Below, piece by piece: positions 6,897 to 15,744 of a stretch of 50,765 nucleotides of DNA. Numbering within the stretch: position 1 is the stretch's first letter; each line of letters starts with the position of its first letter. This DNA is from Actinobacteria bacterium UBA2286. Its GTDB lineage: Bacteria; Actinomycetota; Coriobacteriia; Anaerosomatales; Anaerosomataceae. Position numbers and translations under genes: made by a program. The notes below the pieces were generated by a model. The model saw only the letters and a program-made list of their open reading frames with translations, had not been told where the DNA came from and ran no database searches. Where the stretch lies: assembly GCA_002345925.1 (NCBI GenBank), contig DDWM01000051.1, positions 1 through 50,765 of the forward strand, written 5' to 3'.

Positions 6897-8327
6897 ATGA
6901 ACGGGAAGACCGAAGCATTCCGCGCAGCATACGAGGAGTTTCTCGGCGGGCATGACGGGTACGATGCAGCCGCGATCGATGCGCTGCGCGCCGACGGCTA
7001 CGAGCGGCTCGACCGCCAGGAGCACGTCTACCTCGACTACACCGGCGGCGGCCTGTATGCGGCGTCGCAAGTTGAGAAGCACCGTGAGCTGCTGGAAGGC
7101 GGCATCTTCGGCAACCCGCACTCGCACAACCCGAGTTCGCTTGCGGCTACACATCTGGTGGAAGCCGCTCGCGAAGCGGTTTTTGCCTTCTTCAACGCGT
7201 CGCCTGACGAGTACGAGGTCATCTTCACGGCAAACGCGAGCGGCGCGCTCAAGCTTGTGGGCGAGTCGTATCCGTTCACGACCGAGAGCTGCTACCTGGT
7301 GAGCTACGACAATCACAACTCCGTGAACGGCATCCGCGAGTTCGCGCGCCGCAAGGGCGCGACCGTCACATACGTGCCGGTGCGCAACCCGGATCTCCGC
7401 CTGGATGAGGAGCTGATCGAGCGCGGCCTCGAGTGCGCTCGGCCGGGCTCCGACAACCTGTTCGCATACCCCGCTCAAAGCAACTTCTCCGGCGTGCAGC
7501 ATCCGCTGGGATGGATTGCCGAGGCACAATCACGCGGATGGGACGTGCTGCTGGACGTGGCGGCGTTCGTGCCCACGAACCGACTCGACCTCTCGGCCGT
7601 GAAGCCCGACTTCGTGCCAGTGAGCTTCTACAAGATGTTCGGCTACCCCACCGGCGCAGGCGCGCTCATCGTGAAGCGCGACAAGCTCGCCAAGCTCCGA
7701 CGTCCGTGGTTCGCAGGCGGCACTATCACGCTTGCAAGTGTGCAGGACGACGGTTGGTACCGCCTGGCTCCCGGAGCAACAGGCTTCGAGGACGGCACCG
7801 TCGACTACCTGGGGCTGCCGGCCGTGACCATCGGACTGGAGCACCTCTCGGCCATCGGCATCGACACGGTGCACGACCGCGTCACGGCGCTTGCGGAGTG
7901 GCTGCTAGGGCGGATGACGTCGATGAAGCACAGCAACGGCGAGCCCATGGTGCAGATCTTCGGGCCTGAGACGATGGACCGACGCGGCGCCACGATCGCG
8001 TTCTATCTGCTCGACCCCGAGGGCGCTCCCTATGACGTATACGGCGTTGAGCGCGAGGCTGGCGAGCAGCGGATCTCCGTGCGTACCGGATGCTTCTGCA
8101 ACCCGGGTGACGGCGAAATCGCGCACAACATAACCCGTGCCGAGATGGCCGAGTGCTTCGAGGCGCCGGATATCCCGGTCACCCTGCAGCACTGCCAGAG
8201 CATCATCCAGGACGCTACCGGGAAAGCACCGAACACGATTCGCATCTCACTGGGACTGGCGTCCAATTACGCAGACGCTCACAGCTTCATAACGTTCGCC
8301 GAGACGTTCCGCGACCGGGTGCGCTAG
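6897..8327 (+). CDS. Class V aminotransferase, MOCOS-like cysteine desulfurase
   Basis: A 476-residue PLP enzyme close to the N-terminal desulfurase domain of molybdenum cofactor sulfurase. Visible features are VYLDYTGGGLYAASQ, GNPHSHNPSS, VIFTANASGALKLVGE, the SNFSGVQHPLGWI segment, the PLP lysine in VSFYKMFGYPTGAGAL, and the persulfide-type cysteines in VRTGCFCNPG. MOCOS removes sulfur from cysteine to sulfurate Moco of xanthine dehydrogenase-type enzymes; this protein has no MOSC domain. Sulfur delivery to a cofactor is an inference. It is divergent from a MoaD/ThiS-like gene. It overlaps the 3' end of the converging metallopeptidase gene by 4 bp. Confidence 0.85.
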   Translation: MNGKTEAFRAAYEEFLGGHDGYDAAAIDALRADGYERLDRQEHVYLDYTGGGLYAASQVEKHRELLEGGIFGNPHSHNPSSLAATHLVEAAREAVFAFFNASPDEYEVIFTANASGALKLVGESYPFTTESCYLVSYDNHNSVNGIREFARRKGATVTYVPVRNPDLRLDEELIERGLECARPGSDNLFAYPAQSNFSGVQHPLGWIAEAQSRGWDVLLDVAAFVPTNRLDLSAVKPDFVPVSFYKMFGYPTGAGALIVKRDKLAKLRRPWFAGGTITLASVQDDGWYRLAPGATGFEDGTVDYLGLPAVTIGLEHLSAIGIDTVHDRVTALAEWLLGRMTSMKHSNGEPMVQIFGPETMDRRGATIAFYLLDPEGAPYDVYGVEREAGEQRISVRTGCFCNPGDGEIAHNITRAEMAECFEAPDIPVTLQHCQSIIQDATGKAPNTIRISLGLASNYADAHSFITFAETFRDRVR

Positions 8328-9046
8328 CTCACCCAGGGCGGGACGAGGCGCTCGACGCTGCGAAGCGCGCGTCGGTGACGCTCGAAGGCAGGGTCGTGCT
8401 CGGCCATGATGGCCCAGAAGCGTGCCGAGTGGTCCATCGCCCGCAGGTGACAGAGCTCGTGCAAGATCACATAGCGCGCCAGCTCCGGCCCCAAGAAGAG
8501 CAGCTTGGCGTTGAGGCTCACGGTGCCGCGTGGCGAGCAGCTCCCCCAGCGCGAGCGCTGGAGTCCTATGCGCACACGAGTCACGCTGAAGCCGTGCTCC
8601 GCTGCCAGCTCCGACACCATCGGCCCTAGCACGGCATGCGCACGCCGCGTGAGCCAGCGCCGGAGCGCAGCCTCGCAGGCGGCTTCGTCGTGAGCCGCAC
8701 CGCTGAGCCTGAGGCGCCCCGCACTCTCGCGTGCCGTGACGGCGCTAGCTGCCGAGGCGCGATATTCGATCGCAAGCGTCTCGCCGGTCGCGCGAAGCTC
8801 GAGTGATGTGGGGAGCCCGTCGCCGTGCTCGGCACGCACCGCCTCGGCCCGCGCGGTCGCGCGGTCGATCGCCTGCAGCACCCACTGGCGCCGCGCCTCC
8901 ACGATCGCAGGCACGCGCCGGACCGCGAAGCGCTTGGGAACCGTCACGACCACCTCGGCATCGCGTGTGACCGTGATGCGGACGTGCTTCGCCCTGGGGC
9001 TTACACGAAGCGTGTAAGCGATATCGGTACTCGGGTCCGGGGCCAC
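8324..9046 (-). CDS. YgjP/WLM-type zinc metallopeptidase
   Basis: A 240-residue member of the YgjP (DUF45, M48-like) family. The N-terminal half has LRVSPRAKHVRITVTRDAEV and VVTVPKRF. The C-terminal half has RSRWGSCSPRGTVSLNAKL and the zinc motif HELCHLRAMDHSARFW, which is HExxH with Cys in a permissive position. Members are cytosolic; substrates are not well known. I place the start at GTG 9046, preceded by GAGAGGA at suitable spacing; the open frame extends to 9127 but its first 27 residues have no family similarity. It converges on the MOCOS-like gene. Confidence 0.85.
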   Translation of the reverse strand: MAPDPSTDIAYTLRVSPRAKHVRITVTRDAEVVVTVPKRFAVRRVPAIVEARRQWVLQAIDRATARAEAVRAEHGDGLPTSLELRATGETLAIEYRASAASAVTARESAGRLRLSGAAHDEAACEAALRRWLTRRAHAVLGPMVSELAAEHGFSVTRVRIGLQRSRWGSCSPRGTVSLNAKLLFLGPELARYVILHELCHLRAMDHSARFWAIMAEHDPAFERHRRALRSVERLVPPWVS

Positions 9047-9251
9047 GCTCGTCCTCTCTCGGCTGATGTCGTCGCCAATGGTACCGCGAACTGCGAGTAC
9101 GACCACCGGAGTAGTTGTGAACGCCACACCTCCGCGGGGAGTAAGGCAAAGATGCGCCCCCGGATAGACGTGCGGCGAAGCATGTCAGAGGACGCTGGTA
9201 GCGTGGCAGAACGACCCGACCTGGACGGTCGGCACACCAGCAGGAGGCACG

Positions 9252-9491
9252 ATGAACGCAGTACACATACGAACTCACGGTCTTGAAGATGATCAGTGCA
9301 CGGCAACTGTGGAAATGGTGGTGGGCGAACTAGACGGCGTCGCGGCAGTTGTGGCTGTGAAATCCATGGGCATCACGTCGGTGCTCTTCTACGAGGAGAC
9401 GGTATCGACACGATCGATCCTCAGGGCCATCAGGTCGATGGGATTCGATGCACGCCTCTTGCGCGCTGATCCCGTGGCCGTTGCAAGCTGA
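9252..9491 (+). CDS. HMA-fold small protein lacking the CxxC metal site
   Basis: A 79-residue protein with the heavy-metal-associated domain pattern: GLEDDQCTATVEMVVGELDG, VVAVKSMGITSVLFYE, then a helix RSILRAIRSMGFDARL. In copper chaperones the loop after the first strand is GMxCxxC; here the corresponding region has only one Cys. Copper transfer in the usual way is therefore unlikely, and the domain may bind something else or act in protein contact. A strong AGGAGG lies 5 nt before the ATG. It is followed 47 bp later by bacteriohemerythrin and may be co-transcribed with it. Confidence 0.7.
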   Translation: MNAVHIRTHGLEDDQCTATVEMVVGELDGVAAVVAVKSMGITSVLFYEETVSTRSILRAIRSMGFDARLLRADPVAVAS

Positions 9492-9538
9492 CCGCGCATC
9501 GGAAACCGGTACCGTTCAACCTCCTTAGGGGGAATACT

Positions 9539-9967
9539 ATGGTAAGAATTCGCGACGAAGGGACGCCGATGCCGTACGTAGAGTGGACACCCGCACTGGA
9601 AACCGGTGTGGCGGAGATAGATGACCAGCACAAGATGCTGTTCAAGCTCATCAACGACCTCCACAGCGCAGCAGAAGAGACTCCCAAAGACACGGACGCG
9701 GTGACGGACGCCATGTACGGGCTCTCTGACTACGTAGCGGAGCACTTCGGTGACGAAGAAGCGCTCATGGCCGAGCGTAACTACCCCGGACTTGCGGCGC
9801 ACCATGACATGCACCAACGCCTCATCGCGCAAACGCTGCATTTCATGACGCAGTTCGTGAACGGTGACGGGGTGTCTCTTGGCGAGCTCACAGAATTCCT
9901 CGGCAACTGGCTCAAGGGCCACATTGTCGAGCAGGACTGCAAGTTCGTGGCTACGCTCAAGGACTGA
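9539..9967 (+). CDS. Bacteriohemerythrin
   Basis: A protein of 142 residues (or 132 from the second ATG) forming the four-helix diiron O2-binding bundle. Iron ligands are visible as His31 (DDQHKML), His69 and Glu73 (HFGDEE), His88 and His92 (HHDMH), and the His and Asp of HIVEQD near the end. The family binds O2 reversibly and serves in oxygen sensing, storage or delivery; in anaerobes it is often protective. Two starts are possible: ATG 9539 after AGGGGGA, and ATG 9569 after AAGGGA, which begins with the family-typical MPYVEWTPALETG. Confidence 0.93.
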   Translation: MVRIRDEGTPMPYVEWTPALETGVAEIDDQHKMLFKLINDLHSAAEETPKDTDAVTDAMYGLSDYVAEHFGDEEALMAERNYPGLAAHHDMHQRLIAQTLHFMTQFVNGDGVSLGELTEFLGNWLKGHIVEQDCKFVATLKD

Positions 9968-10072
9968 CAACCGCCATTTGTGACGCAAAACACGTGGATT
10001 CCTTTGGAGCCACGAAGGTGGTGCCGATACTCCTACTGAGGATTCGTCGAACCCTGTAGGAGCTGATCGTTC
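9968..10072 (+). promoter_or_regulatory. Structured leader before the DUF4091 gene
   Basis: The 105-nt gap contains GACGCAAA (9982-9989), a hairpin with arms CGTGG (9993-9997) and CCACG (10010-10014), GGTGCCGA, and a second hairpin with arms CTCCTAC (10030-10036) and GTAGGAG (10056-10062). The last arm contains the AGGAG that would serve as ribosome binding site, so pairing would hide it. GACGCAAA and a terminal GCCGA recall the 3' half of the GEMM-I (c-di-GMP) riboswitch, but the GAAA tetraloop half is not recognisable. I am confident only of the hairpins. Confidence 0.35.
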
Positions 10073-12034
10073 ATGGCACGCCTTCGCACACAGCGCTTCT
10101 CGGCCCGCATCGCACTGCTGCTCATCGCAGCTCTCTGTGTCGCCGTCATCCCGCCAACCGCGATTGCGGACACCGCACCCCCCAATTACACGTACTGGTT
10201 CGGCTATGCCATGGACAAGATCTACCCGACCACCAACTCGTCAAATTCCAAGCTCGCCTCGGCGGCACCGGGCACGATGACACTCAGCGGTGCGCAGGCC
10301 GAGTTCGAGGGCCGGCAGATCGCCATCCGCCCCACGGCGTCTTCACTCAAGGACATCTGGATCGCACCGTCAAAGCTCACCGCGACCGACGCCAGCGGCA
10401 ACGTATCCACCATATCCGCCGAGAACGTCACCACGTACAAGGTCCACTATGTGAACATCACGAACCCATCATGGGGGTACACCCGCAAAGGTCTCGAGCC
10501 TGATCCGCTGCTCCCGATGATCCTCGCAAACGGCGAGCGGCTTGGCTGGCGCAATGGCCTCTCGGCGGATCTCACGCGGCGAGGCGCGACCGCCGGCAGC
10601 ACTCAGCCGTACTACGTGCTGTTCCGCATACCGAAAGACGCTGCGCCCGGCACCTACACCGGCACGCTCAAGATCACGTGCACCGGTACCGACGGAACGC
10701 CCGCACCCGACCTCGTGATTCCCGTCTTACTCAAGGTCTACAAGTTCTCGGTCGAGAAGCAGACGATCAAGACCGCCTTTGGCGTGAACCTGCAGTGGGC
10801 GGCATACGCGAACAGCGCTGCCCACGGCTGGCTGCCAAAAGACACGAACCCGCCCAAGACACGCATCGCCGAGACGACCACGTTCAAGGGCGACCAAATA
10901 GGCGGCTGGATGCAGTACATGGCCGACCACCGAGTCACACCACAAACGATGCTGACGGCCTGGGAAAACGGCAGCGACTGGGCGCCACCCGCGGACAACG
11001 GCGACATGGTCGCCCGGGACGCATACCTGAACGACTTCCTCAGCTCCGGCAGCGCGACCACATTCGACGGCGACCGCTACAGTTTCACCTCGGCGAAGCT
11101 GCCCGAATACGGGGCCAGCACGTACATCAAGGACCCGTTCGCCAGCACGTCCAACACCACCCGTGCGGCGCAGTACTACAAGACGATGGCCTCCGAGCTG
11201 GCGCCGTACCTCAACCGGACGTACGCGTACCCGATCGATGAGCCCACCGCCTCTCAGCGCAGCTTCGTCGAGAAGTACGCAGCGTTCGTCCACAAGAACG
11301 CACCGGGCGTTGACTTCATGGTCACGGTCGACCCGGTCGTCATGGACTACAAGCTGCTTAAGGACGTTGACATCTACTGCAACAAGCTCCAGTTCTTCTA
11401 TCGCGACTACAAGACGTGGGTCAAGCCGGTACTCAACGCGAAGAAGAGCGTCTGGATCTACTCGCACACGACCACCTGGCAAGGCATCGTCCCCACGTAC
11501 ATGATCGACCAGCCGCTTGCCGCTTCACGTGTGCAGGGCTGGATCGCCTACGACACCGCCGCCGAAGGACTGCTGTACTTCAGCGTCAGCGCATGGCGCC
11601 CCAAAGTGAGCGCGACCACGTATCGCGACCCGTACGCCGATCCGCTCTCCTACCGCACCACTACAGGCGGGATCCCCTTCTACGGCAACGGCGACGGCTC
11701 GCTCGTCTACCCCGGCTACTACCCGGCGCTTGGGCTAAGCGTTGAGGGCGCTCCGCCGGTCGGCAGCCTTCGCATGGAAGCGGTCCGGGACGGGCTTGAG
11801 GACTACGAGTACCTGAAGCAGGTCAAAGCGCTCTACGGTTCCACCGCCGCCACCACATACCTGCGCGAGATCGTTGGGCCGCTCCCAACGCCGGTCGCAG
11901 GCAAGCTGCTCTTCCCGTCGTGGTCCAAGACCCCCTCGGCTTATAACGCAGTCCGCAGCGACATGGCCAGCAAGATCGAGCGCTACCGCGTGCGCCCGGA
12001 TCGCACCGGTGCAAAGACCCGCGGTATTCGCTAG
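10073..12034 (+). CDS. Secreted DUF4091 (GH123-like) protein
   Basis: A 653-residue protein with a signal peptide (charged start, hydrophobic IALLLIAALCVAVI, cleavage near AIADTA). The middle region has beta-sandwich-like repeats, and the C-terminal part has the DUF4091 signature: YAYPIDEPTASQ, then EGLLYFSVSAWRP and MEAVRDGLEDYEYL. DUF4091 is related to glycoside hydrolase family 123, with the DE pair of the DEP motif as presumed catalytic residues. The likely substrate is an extracellular glycan, unidentified. No cell-wall anchor is seen. The preceding leader may control its translation. It meets rlmA tail to tail with a 4-bp overlap. Confidence 0.82.
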   Translation: MARLRTQRFSARIALLLIAALCVAVIPPTAIADTAPPNYTYWFGYAMDKIYPTTNSSNSKLASAAPGTMTLSGAQAEFEGRQIAIRPTASSLKDIWIAPSKLTATDASGNVSTISAENVTTYKVHYVNITNPSWGYTRKGLEPDPLLPMILANGERLGWRNGLSADLTRRGATAGSTQPYYVLFRIPKDAAPGTYTGTLKITCTGTDGTPAPDLVIPVLLKVYKFSVEKQTIKTAFGVNLQWAAYANSAAHGWLPKDTNPPKTRIAETTTFKGDQIGGWMQYMADHRVTPQTMLTAWENGSDWAPPADNGDMVARDAYLNDFLSSGSATTFDGDRYSFTSAKLPEYGASTYIKDPFASTSNTTRAAQYYKTMASELAPYLNRTYAYPIDEPTASQRSFVEKYAAFVHKNAPGVDFMVTVDPVVMDYKLLKDVDIYCNKLQFFYRDYKTWVKPVLNAKKSVWIYSHTTTWQGIVPTYMIDQPLAASRVQGWIAYDTAAEGLLYFSVSAWRPKVSATTYRDPYADPLSYRTTTGGIPFYGNGDGSLVYPGYYPALGLSVEGAPPVGSLRMEAVRDGLEDYEYLKQVKALYGSTAATTYLREIVGPLPTPVAGKLLFPSWSKTPSAYNAVRSDMASKIERYRVRPDRTGAKTRGIR

Positions 12035-12879
12035 CCGAAGCTGATCTGCCGGTACGTCACCACGTTGACCGACAGGGTCACCGGAGTTGGCTCTCCTAGC
12101 GCCGCAACACGGGCGCTCAGGTCGCCAGCTGCATGCCATGCGCTTGGCCCCATGCCGGCCACGGCCGACACGTCGTCATGCAAGAGCTCGAGTCGTCGCT
12201 CCACGAGCATCGTCGTCACACGCTCAAAACGGCCCTCAAACGCCGTCTCAAGGCGCTCATCCTTGCGGTCGTCGACAACGAGCATCCCGAGGGTCTCCAC
12301 GATCTCGCCGAGGTGCCGCGGCGTGGGCGTCACAACGATGAGCACACCTCCGGGAGCCAGCACTCGCTCGAACTCGGCCGGGTTTCTCGGCGAGAAGATG
12401 TCTAGCAGCACCGCAACGGCACCGTCCCGCATAGGCAGGCGGTCCCACGCGTCGCTCACGATCGCGCCGATGCGCAGGTGCGCGCGAGCGGCTCGCTTCG
12501 AAGCCGCCTTTGAGATGTCGAGCGCGATGCCCGGGCGATCGGAAACCCGGTCAAGCACCGCCGAGAGGTAATAGCCCGTCCCGGCGCCAACCTCGGCGAC
12601 ACAGCCCTGAGCGCCGTCGGCCAGTGCAGCTGCCGCAGCCTCAGCCACAGCGTCCGCAATAGCCGAGTAATGTCCCTTGCCGAGAAACGCCTCGCGCGCT
12701 TGAACCATCGCTGGGGTATCGGCGGTGCCCTTGGACGCATCTCCGCCCAGCATGCTCACGTAGCCCTGGCGCGCGATATCATACGCGTGCCCCACTTCGC
12801 ATCGGAGCACATTACCTGTCTCGGCAAGCGCACGGCCGCAAAGCGGACACTCGATGTACTGCATGATGTCCGCCAGCAC
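12031..12879 (-). CDS. rlmA: 23S rRNA (guanine-N1)-methyltransferase RlmA-like
   Basis: A 282-residue protein with an N-terminal zinc finger (CPLCGRAL...LRCEVGHAYD), the family-specific YDIARQGYVSML, MVQAREAFLGKGHYSAIAD, then a Rossmann domain with EVGAGTGYYLSAVLD and VLAPGGVLIVVTPTPRHL. This is the layout of RlmA-I/RlmA-II (TlrB), which methylate G745 or G748 of 23S rRNA; TlrB-type enzymes give tylosin resistance. Sequence alone does not settle which nucleotide. It may be translated from ATG 12879 or the ATG at 12864, and sits next to a nitroreductase-like gene on the same strand. Confidence 0.87.
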   Translation of the reverse strand: MLADIMQYIECPLCGRALAETGNVLRCEVGHAYDIARQGYVSMLGGDASKGTADTPAMVQAREAFLGKGHYSAIADAVAEAAAAALADGAQGCVAEVGAGTGYYLSAVLDRVSDRPGIALDISKAASKRAARAHLRIGAIVSDAWDRLPMRDGAVAVLLDIFSPRNPAEFERVLAPGGVLIVVTPTPRHLGEIVETLGMLVVDDRKDERLETAFEGRFERVTTMLVERRLELLHDDVSAVAGMGPSAWHAAGDLSARVAALGEPTPVTLSVNVVTYRQISFG

Positions 12880-12884
12880 GACCC

Positions 12885-13700
12885 CTACCTGCCCAGCGGA
12901 TCGAAGCGCGCGATATCGGCGCCTTCAAGATCGGTCCAGGTGCCCAGGACGTCTTCGGTGCGAGCGCCGAGCTCCGCATGCAGCATGGCGATTCCGGCGT
13001 CGAGGCGGCGCGTGATGTGCGGCGCGAATTCGGGACCCGCCACACGCACCACAAGACCACCATCCTCGAATGCGAAGCGCCAAGGCTGCCGGTTCACGGC
13101 CGATGGCGCCCACTGCGCGTGCTCGACGGCGCGGCGCGCCCACGCCGGCCAGGCGGCGTTCATGTCGGGAGCGATCACCGCAAGCGACTTACGGCGGTCA
13201 AGCGTATCGACGTGGCGCTTCGGACGTCCAAAGGCGCCCGTCTCGGCCACCGGCGTACCAAGCGGTGACGCGCCAAAGACACGCTCATCATCGCCAAGGC
13301 CGGTGAGAGCCAGCGCGCGCTTCCGGTCGATGCCGCCGCCAACCCACACGGTTGCGAGGCCAAGCGCGGTCGCCTCAAGCATGAGCGCCTCGCTCACATA
13401 GCCAACGTGGTTGTCCCGGCCAACGGCTTCACCGCTACCGAGGAAGATCATGGCCGAGGCGGCCCCGGTGATGCGGCCGTACGAGCCGACTATGCCGGTG
13501 AACATGTCCTCCGGCGACTCAGGGAGCACGACCATGCGGGCGTCGGAGAACGGCCGGAACTCCTCGGCCATCTTGGTGAGCGACGCTATTGCTGCTGCGT
13601 CGGCGGGGCGGTTGTCGTACGCGCGCTTGGCGCGACGCGTGAAGATTGCGGCCGTCCAGGTGTCGGCGCGGGATTCAAAGAGCTCACGAGCGTCGGTCAT
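12885..13700 (-). CDS. Nitroreductase family protein (TM1586-like)
   Basis: A 271-residue flavoprotein-like sequence beginning MTDARELFESRADTWTAA. Nitroreductase-like features include the N-terminal IFTRRAKRAYD (FMN phosphate-binding Arg), EALMLEATALGLATVWVGG and EHAQWAPSAVNRQPWRF (second half). The pairing of two half-modules matches the TM1586-type nitroreductase, which forms a monomeric pseudo-dimer. Physiological substrate unknown. Start chosen at ATG 13700 because GGAAGG lies 8 nt upstream and the frame upstream of it has no similarity. Only 5 bp separate it from rlmA, suggesting a two-gene operon. Confidence 0.78.
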   Translation of the reverse strand: MTDARELFESRADTWTAAIFTRRAKRAYDNRPADAAAIASLTKMAEEFRPFSDARMVVLPESPEDMFTGIVGSYGRITGAASAMIFLGSGEAVGRDNHVGYVSEALMLEATALGLATVWVGGGIDRKRALALTGLGDDERVFGASPLGTPVAETGAFGRPKRHVDTLDRRKSLAVIAPDMNAAWPAWARRAVEHAQWAPSAVNRQPWRFAFEDGGLVVRVAGPEFAPHITRRLDAGIAMLHAELGARTEDVLGTWTDLEGADIARFDPLGR

Positions 13701-13793
13701 TGTGTGCCTTCCTATGTCAGTTGCGAGTGCTATCGTCGTACGTATCGACCCGCACGTAAACCGCGGGCGCGTCACGCTTGGATCGGGGGAACC

Positions 13794-15020
13794 ATGGTGA
13801 GCATACATCGAGATAACCGGCCGCAGCGACTCCGCGCGCATCTTGAACGGCTATGCGCCGGCCTTGCAGATCGCCACACCGGCGGCACCGGGAATATCGC
13901 TTCCAACGCACACTTCGCCGAGGTCGCTTCGCGCGCCGGGCTCCACGTTGAGCGCATCGGGTTCGACTGCTTCGAGTGGGAGCCCGGACCAGCGTACCTT
14001 GAAACCGACTCCGGGACGCTCACGGTCAAACGCGGCCCCTACTCGCTCCCATGCAAAGCCGAGGCCACACTGTTCGCTGCCACCACCGTCGAGGAACTTG
14101 AGTCACTCCACGCCGAGGGGTGCGTGCTGCTGCTTCATGGGCCGATCGCCTCGGCGCAACTCACTCCGCGCGGCTACCCGTTCTACGCGGTTGACGAGCA
14201 CACGCAGATCCTCTCGGCCATCGAAGCGGCTGGGCCGGCCGCGATCATCGCAATCACCGGCCGAGACGAGATGGCCGGCGCTATCTACCCCTTCCCGCTC
14301 ATCAACGACGCAACAGTGGATGTCCCCTCAGCGTACGTCAAAGACATCGAAGGTACCGCGCTGCTCGCCCATGTGGGTGAGACCGTGCGCTTCACGATGG
14401 ACGCAAAACGCATACCCGCTCGTGCCGAGCAGGTCATCGCACGCAAGCCGGGCACCGGCGCGGGACGCATCCTCGTGAGCGCCCACATCGACACCGCGCG
14501 CGAGACGCCCGGGGCACTCGACAACGGCACGGGAGTCGCGTGTCTGCTCGGACTGATGGAGGAGCTAGCCAGCCGTCCTACGCGTCACACGATCGAAGTG
14601 CTGCCCTTCAACGGCGAGGACAACTATGCGGCCAAGGGCGAGCTCGTCTACCTTGCTGAGAATCCGGACGGGTTCAGCAACGTGGCCGTGGTGGTCAACA
14701 TCGATGCGGCCGGACTCGCCGGAGCCGCTACAGACGTGTCGTTCTACGGCTGCCCGGATGCGGTGAATGAGGCTGCTGAAGCCGCAATGGCGACGCTCGC
14801 GTCGGTACAGGTGGGCCCAGCGTGGCCGGCGAGCGACCACATGGTCTTCGCGATGCAGGGTGTCCCCGCGATGGCGATAGCCTCGGCGGAACTCACTCGC
14901 ATCGTTGGCGAGATCGCGCACACAGAATTCGATACGCCGGATCTCGCGGACTCGGCGCTCATGAGCGACATCGTCGAGTTCATCCTCGGCCTTATCGAGG
15001 AGCTCGATGCCTGTGCGTAG
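13794..15020 (+). CDS. M28 family zinc peptidase
   Basis: A 408-residue peptidase starting MVSIHRDNRPQRLRAHL after GGGGGA. Zinc ligands of family M28 are visible: His and Asp in SAHIDTA, Asp in ALDNGTGVA, catalytic Glu in PFNGEDNYAAKGE, Asp in VNIDAAG and His in AHTEFDTPD. A PA-type insertion may lie between residues 80 and 200. No signal peptide is present, so the enzyme is probably cytosolic, unlike many secreted M28 aminopeptidases. It is divergent from the nitroreductase with a 93-bp gap and converges on tdk. Confidence 0.85.
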   Translation: MVSIHRDNRPQRLRAHLERLCAGLADRHTGGTGNIASNAHFAEVASRAGLHVERIGFDCFEWEPGPAYLETDSGTLTVKRGPYSLPCKAEATLFAATTVEELESLHAEGCVLLLHGPIASAQLTPRGYPFYAVDEHTQILSAIEAAGPAAIIAITGRDEMAGAIYPFPLINDATVDVPSAYVKDIEGTALLAHVGETVRFTMDAKRIPARAEQVIARKPGTGAGRILVSAHIDTARETPGALDNGTGVACLLGLMEELASRPTRHTIEVLPFNGEDNYAAKGELVYLAENPDGFSNVAVVVNIDAAGLAGAATDVSFYGCPDAVNEAAEAAMATLASVQVGPAWPASDHMVFAMQGVPAMAIASAELTRIVGEIAHTEFDTPDLADSALMSDIVEFILGLIEELDACA

Positions 15021-15026
15021 CCGCAA

Positions 15027-15605
15027 CTAAGAAGGGCGGCCCGGTACTTGATGGCAATCGGGGCAGCGAGCTTCGTAGAAGTCGCCGCCTCCCACGAGGA
15101 TCGTGGGTGAGTCCCACGATGCAGGCTCGCCGTCGATGATGCGCTGCGTGCGCGTCGCGACGCCGTGGCATTTCTGGCAGATCGCCGTGAGCAGCGAGAG
15201 CTCGTCGGCCAGCGACATGAGCGCCGGCATGATGCTGAACGGCTCGCCGCGGAAGTCCTGGTTGAGGCCTGTCACGTACACCTGGCACCCGTTGCCAAGC
15301 AGATCACGCACGACATCGATGAGGTTCTCGCCAAAGAACTGCGCTTCCTCGACCGCCACCACACGACATGGCCCCTGCGTGATCTCGGAGGCGTCCGATA
15401 CGACTACCGCGCCCATTTCGGTCCCAAGGCGTGAACGCGCCTTGTCGCCGTCGCGCGAATCGACCTGGTGCTTGTAAATGACGATCTCGTCGCCGATCAC
15501 CCGGTGGCGCGACAGCAGCCTGATAAGCTCGCCGGTCTTGCCGCTGCTCATACAGCCCGCGATAACGTGAAGTCGTCCCTGCTTGCCGGTCACATTCGCC
15601 TCCAT
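15027..15605 (-). CDS. tdk: Thymidine kinase (TK1 type)
   Basis: A 192-residue type II thymidine kinase of the salvage pathway, phosphorylating thymidine with ATP. P-loop GCMSSGKT is at residues 17-24, the catalytic/Mg motif at AVEEAQFF, and the lasso region at VTGLNQDFRGEPF. Zinc cysteines are in AICQKCHGVA and EARCPDCHQ, the structural zinc of this family. Length is typical. The ATG at 15605 is retained. It converges on the M28 gene with a gap of 6 bp and is divergent from the sensor kinase. Confidence 0.95.
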   Translation of the reverse strand: MEANVTGKQGRLHVIAGCMSSGKTGELIRLLSRHRVIGDEIVIYKHQVDSRDGDKARSRLGTEMGAVVVSDASEITQGPCRVVAVEEAQFFGENLIDVVRDLLGNGCQVYVTGLNQDFRGEPFSIMPALMSLADELSLLTAICQKCHGVATRTQRIIDGEPASWDSPTILVGGGDFYEARCPDCHQVPGRPS

Positions 15606-15744
15606 ATGCGTCGAGTACTGATACCAGAATACCGCGAACGTGCCCTACGAATACGGCTCGTTGAGCAATGTAGGAATCTGGCCGATATACCTACATGGCC
15701 CAGGTGGGTACACTTAGCAAAGCAGGGCGACCCTGGAGCGCGCA

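Noticed and set aside
9982..10019. Firm call of a c-di-GMP-I riboswitch
   Set aside because: The GACGCAAA and GCCGA pieces match, but the conserved first half with its GAAA loop is missing, so only a generic structured leader is reported.
13407..13793. N-terminal extension of the M28 peptidase
   Set aside because: This part is antisense to the nitroreductase gene and lacks similarity; the start at 13794 has its own ribosome binding site.
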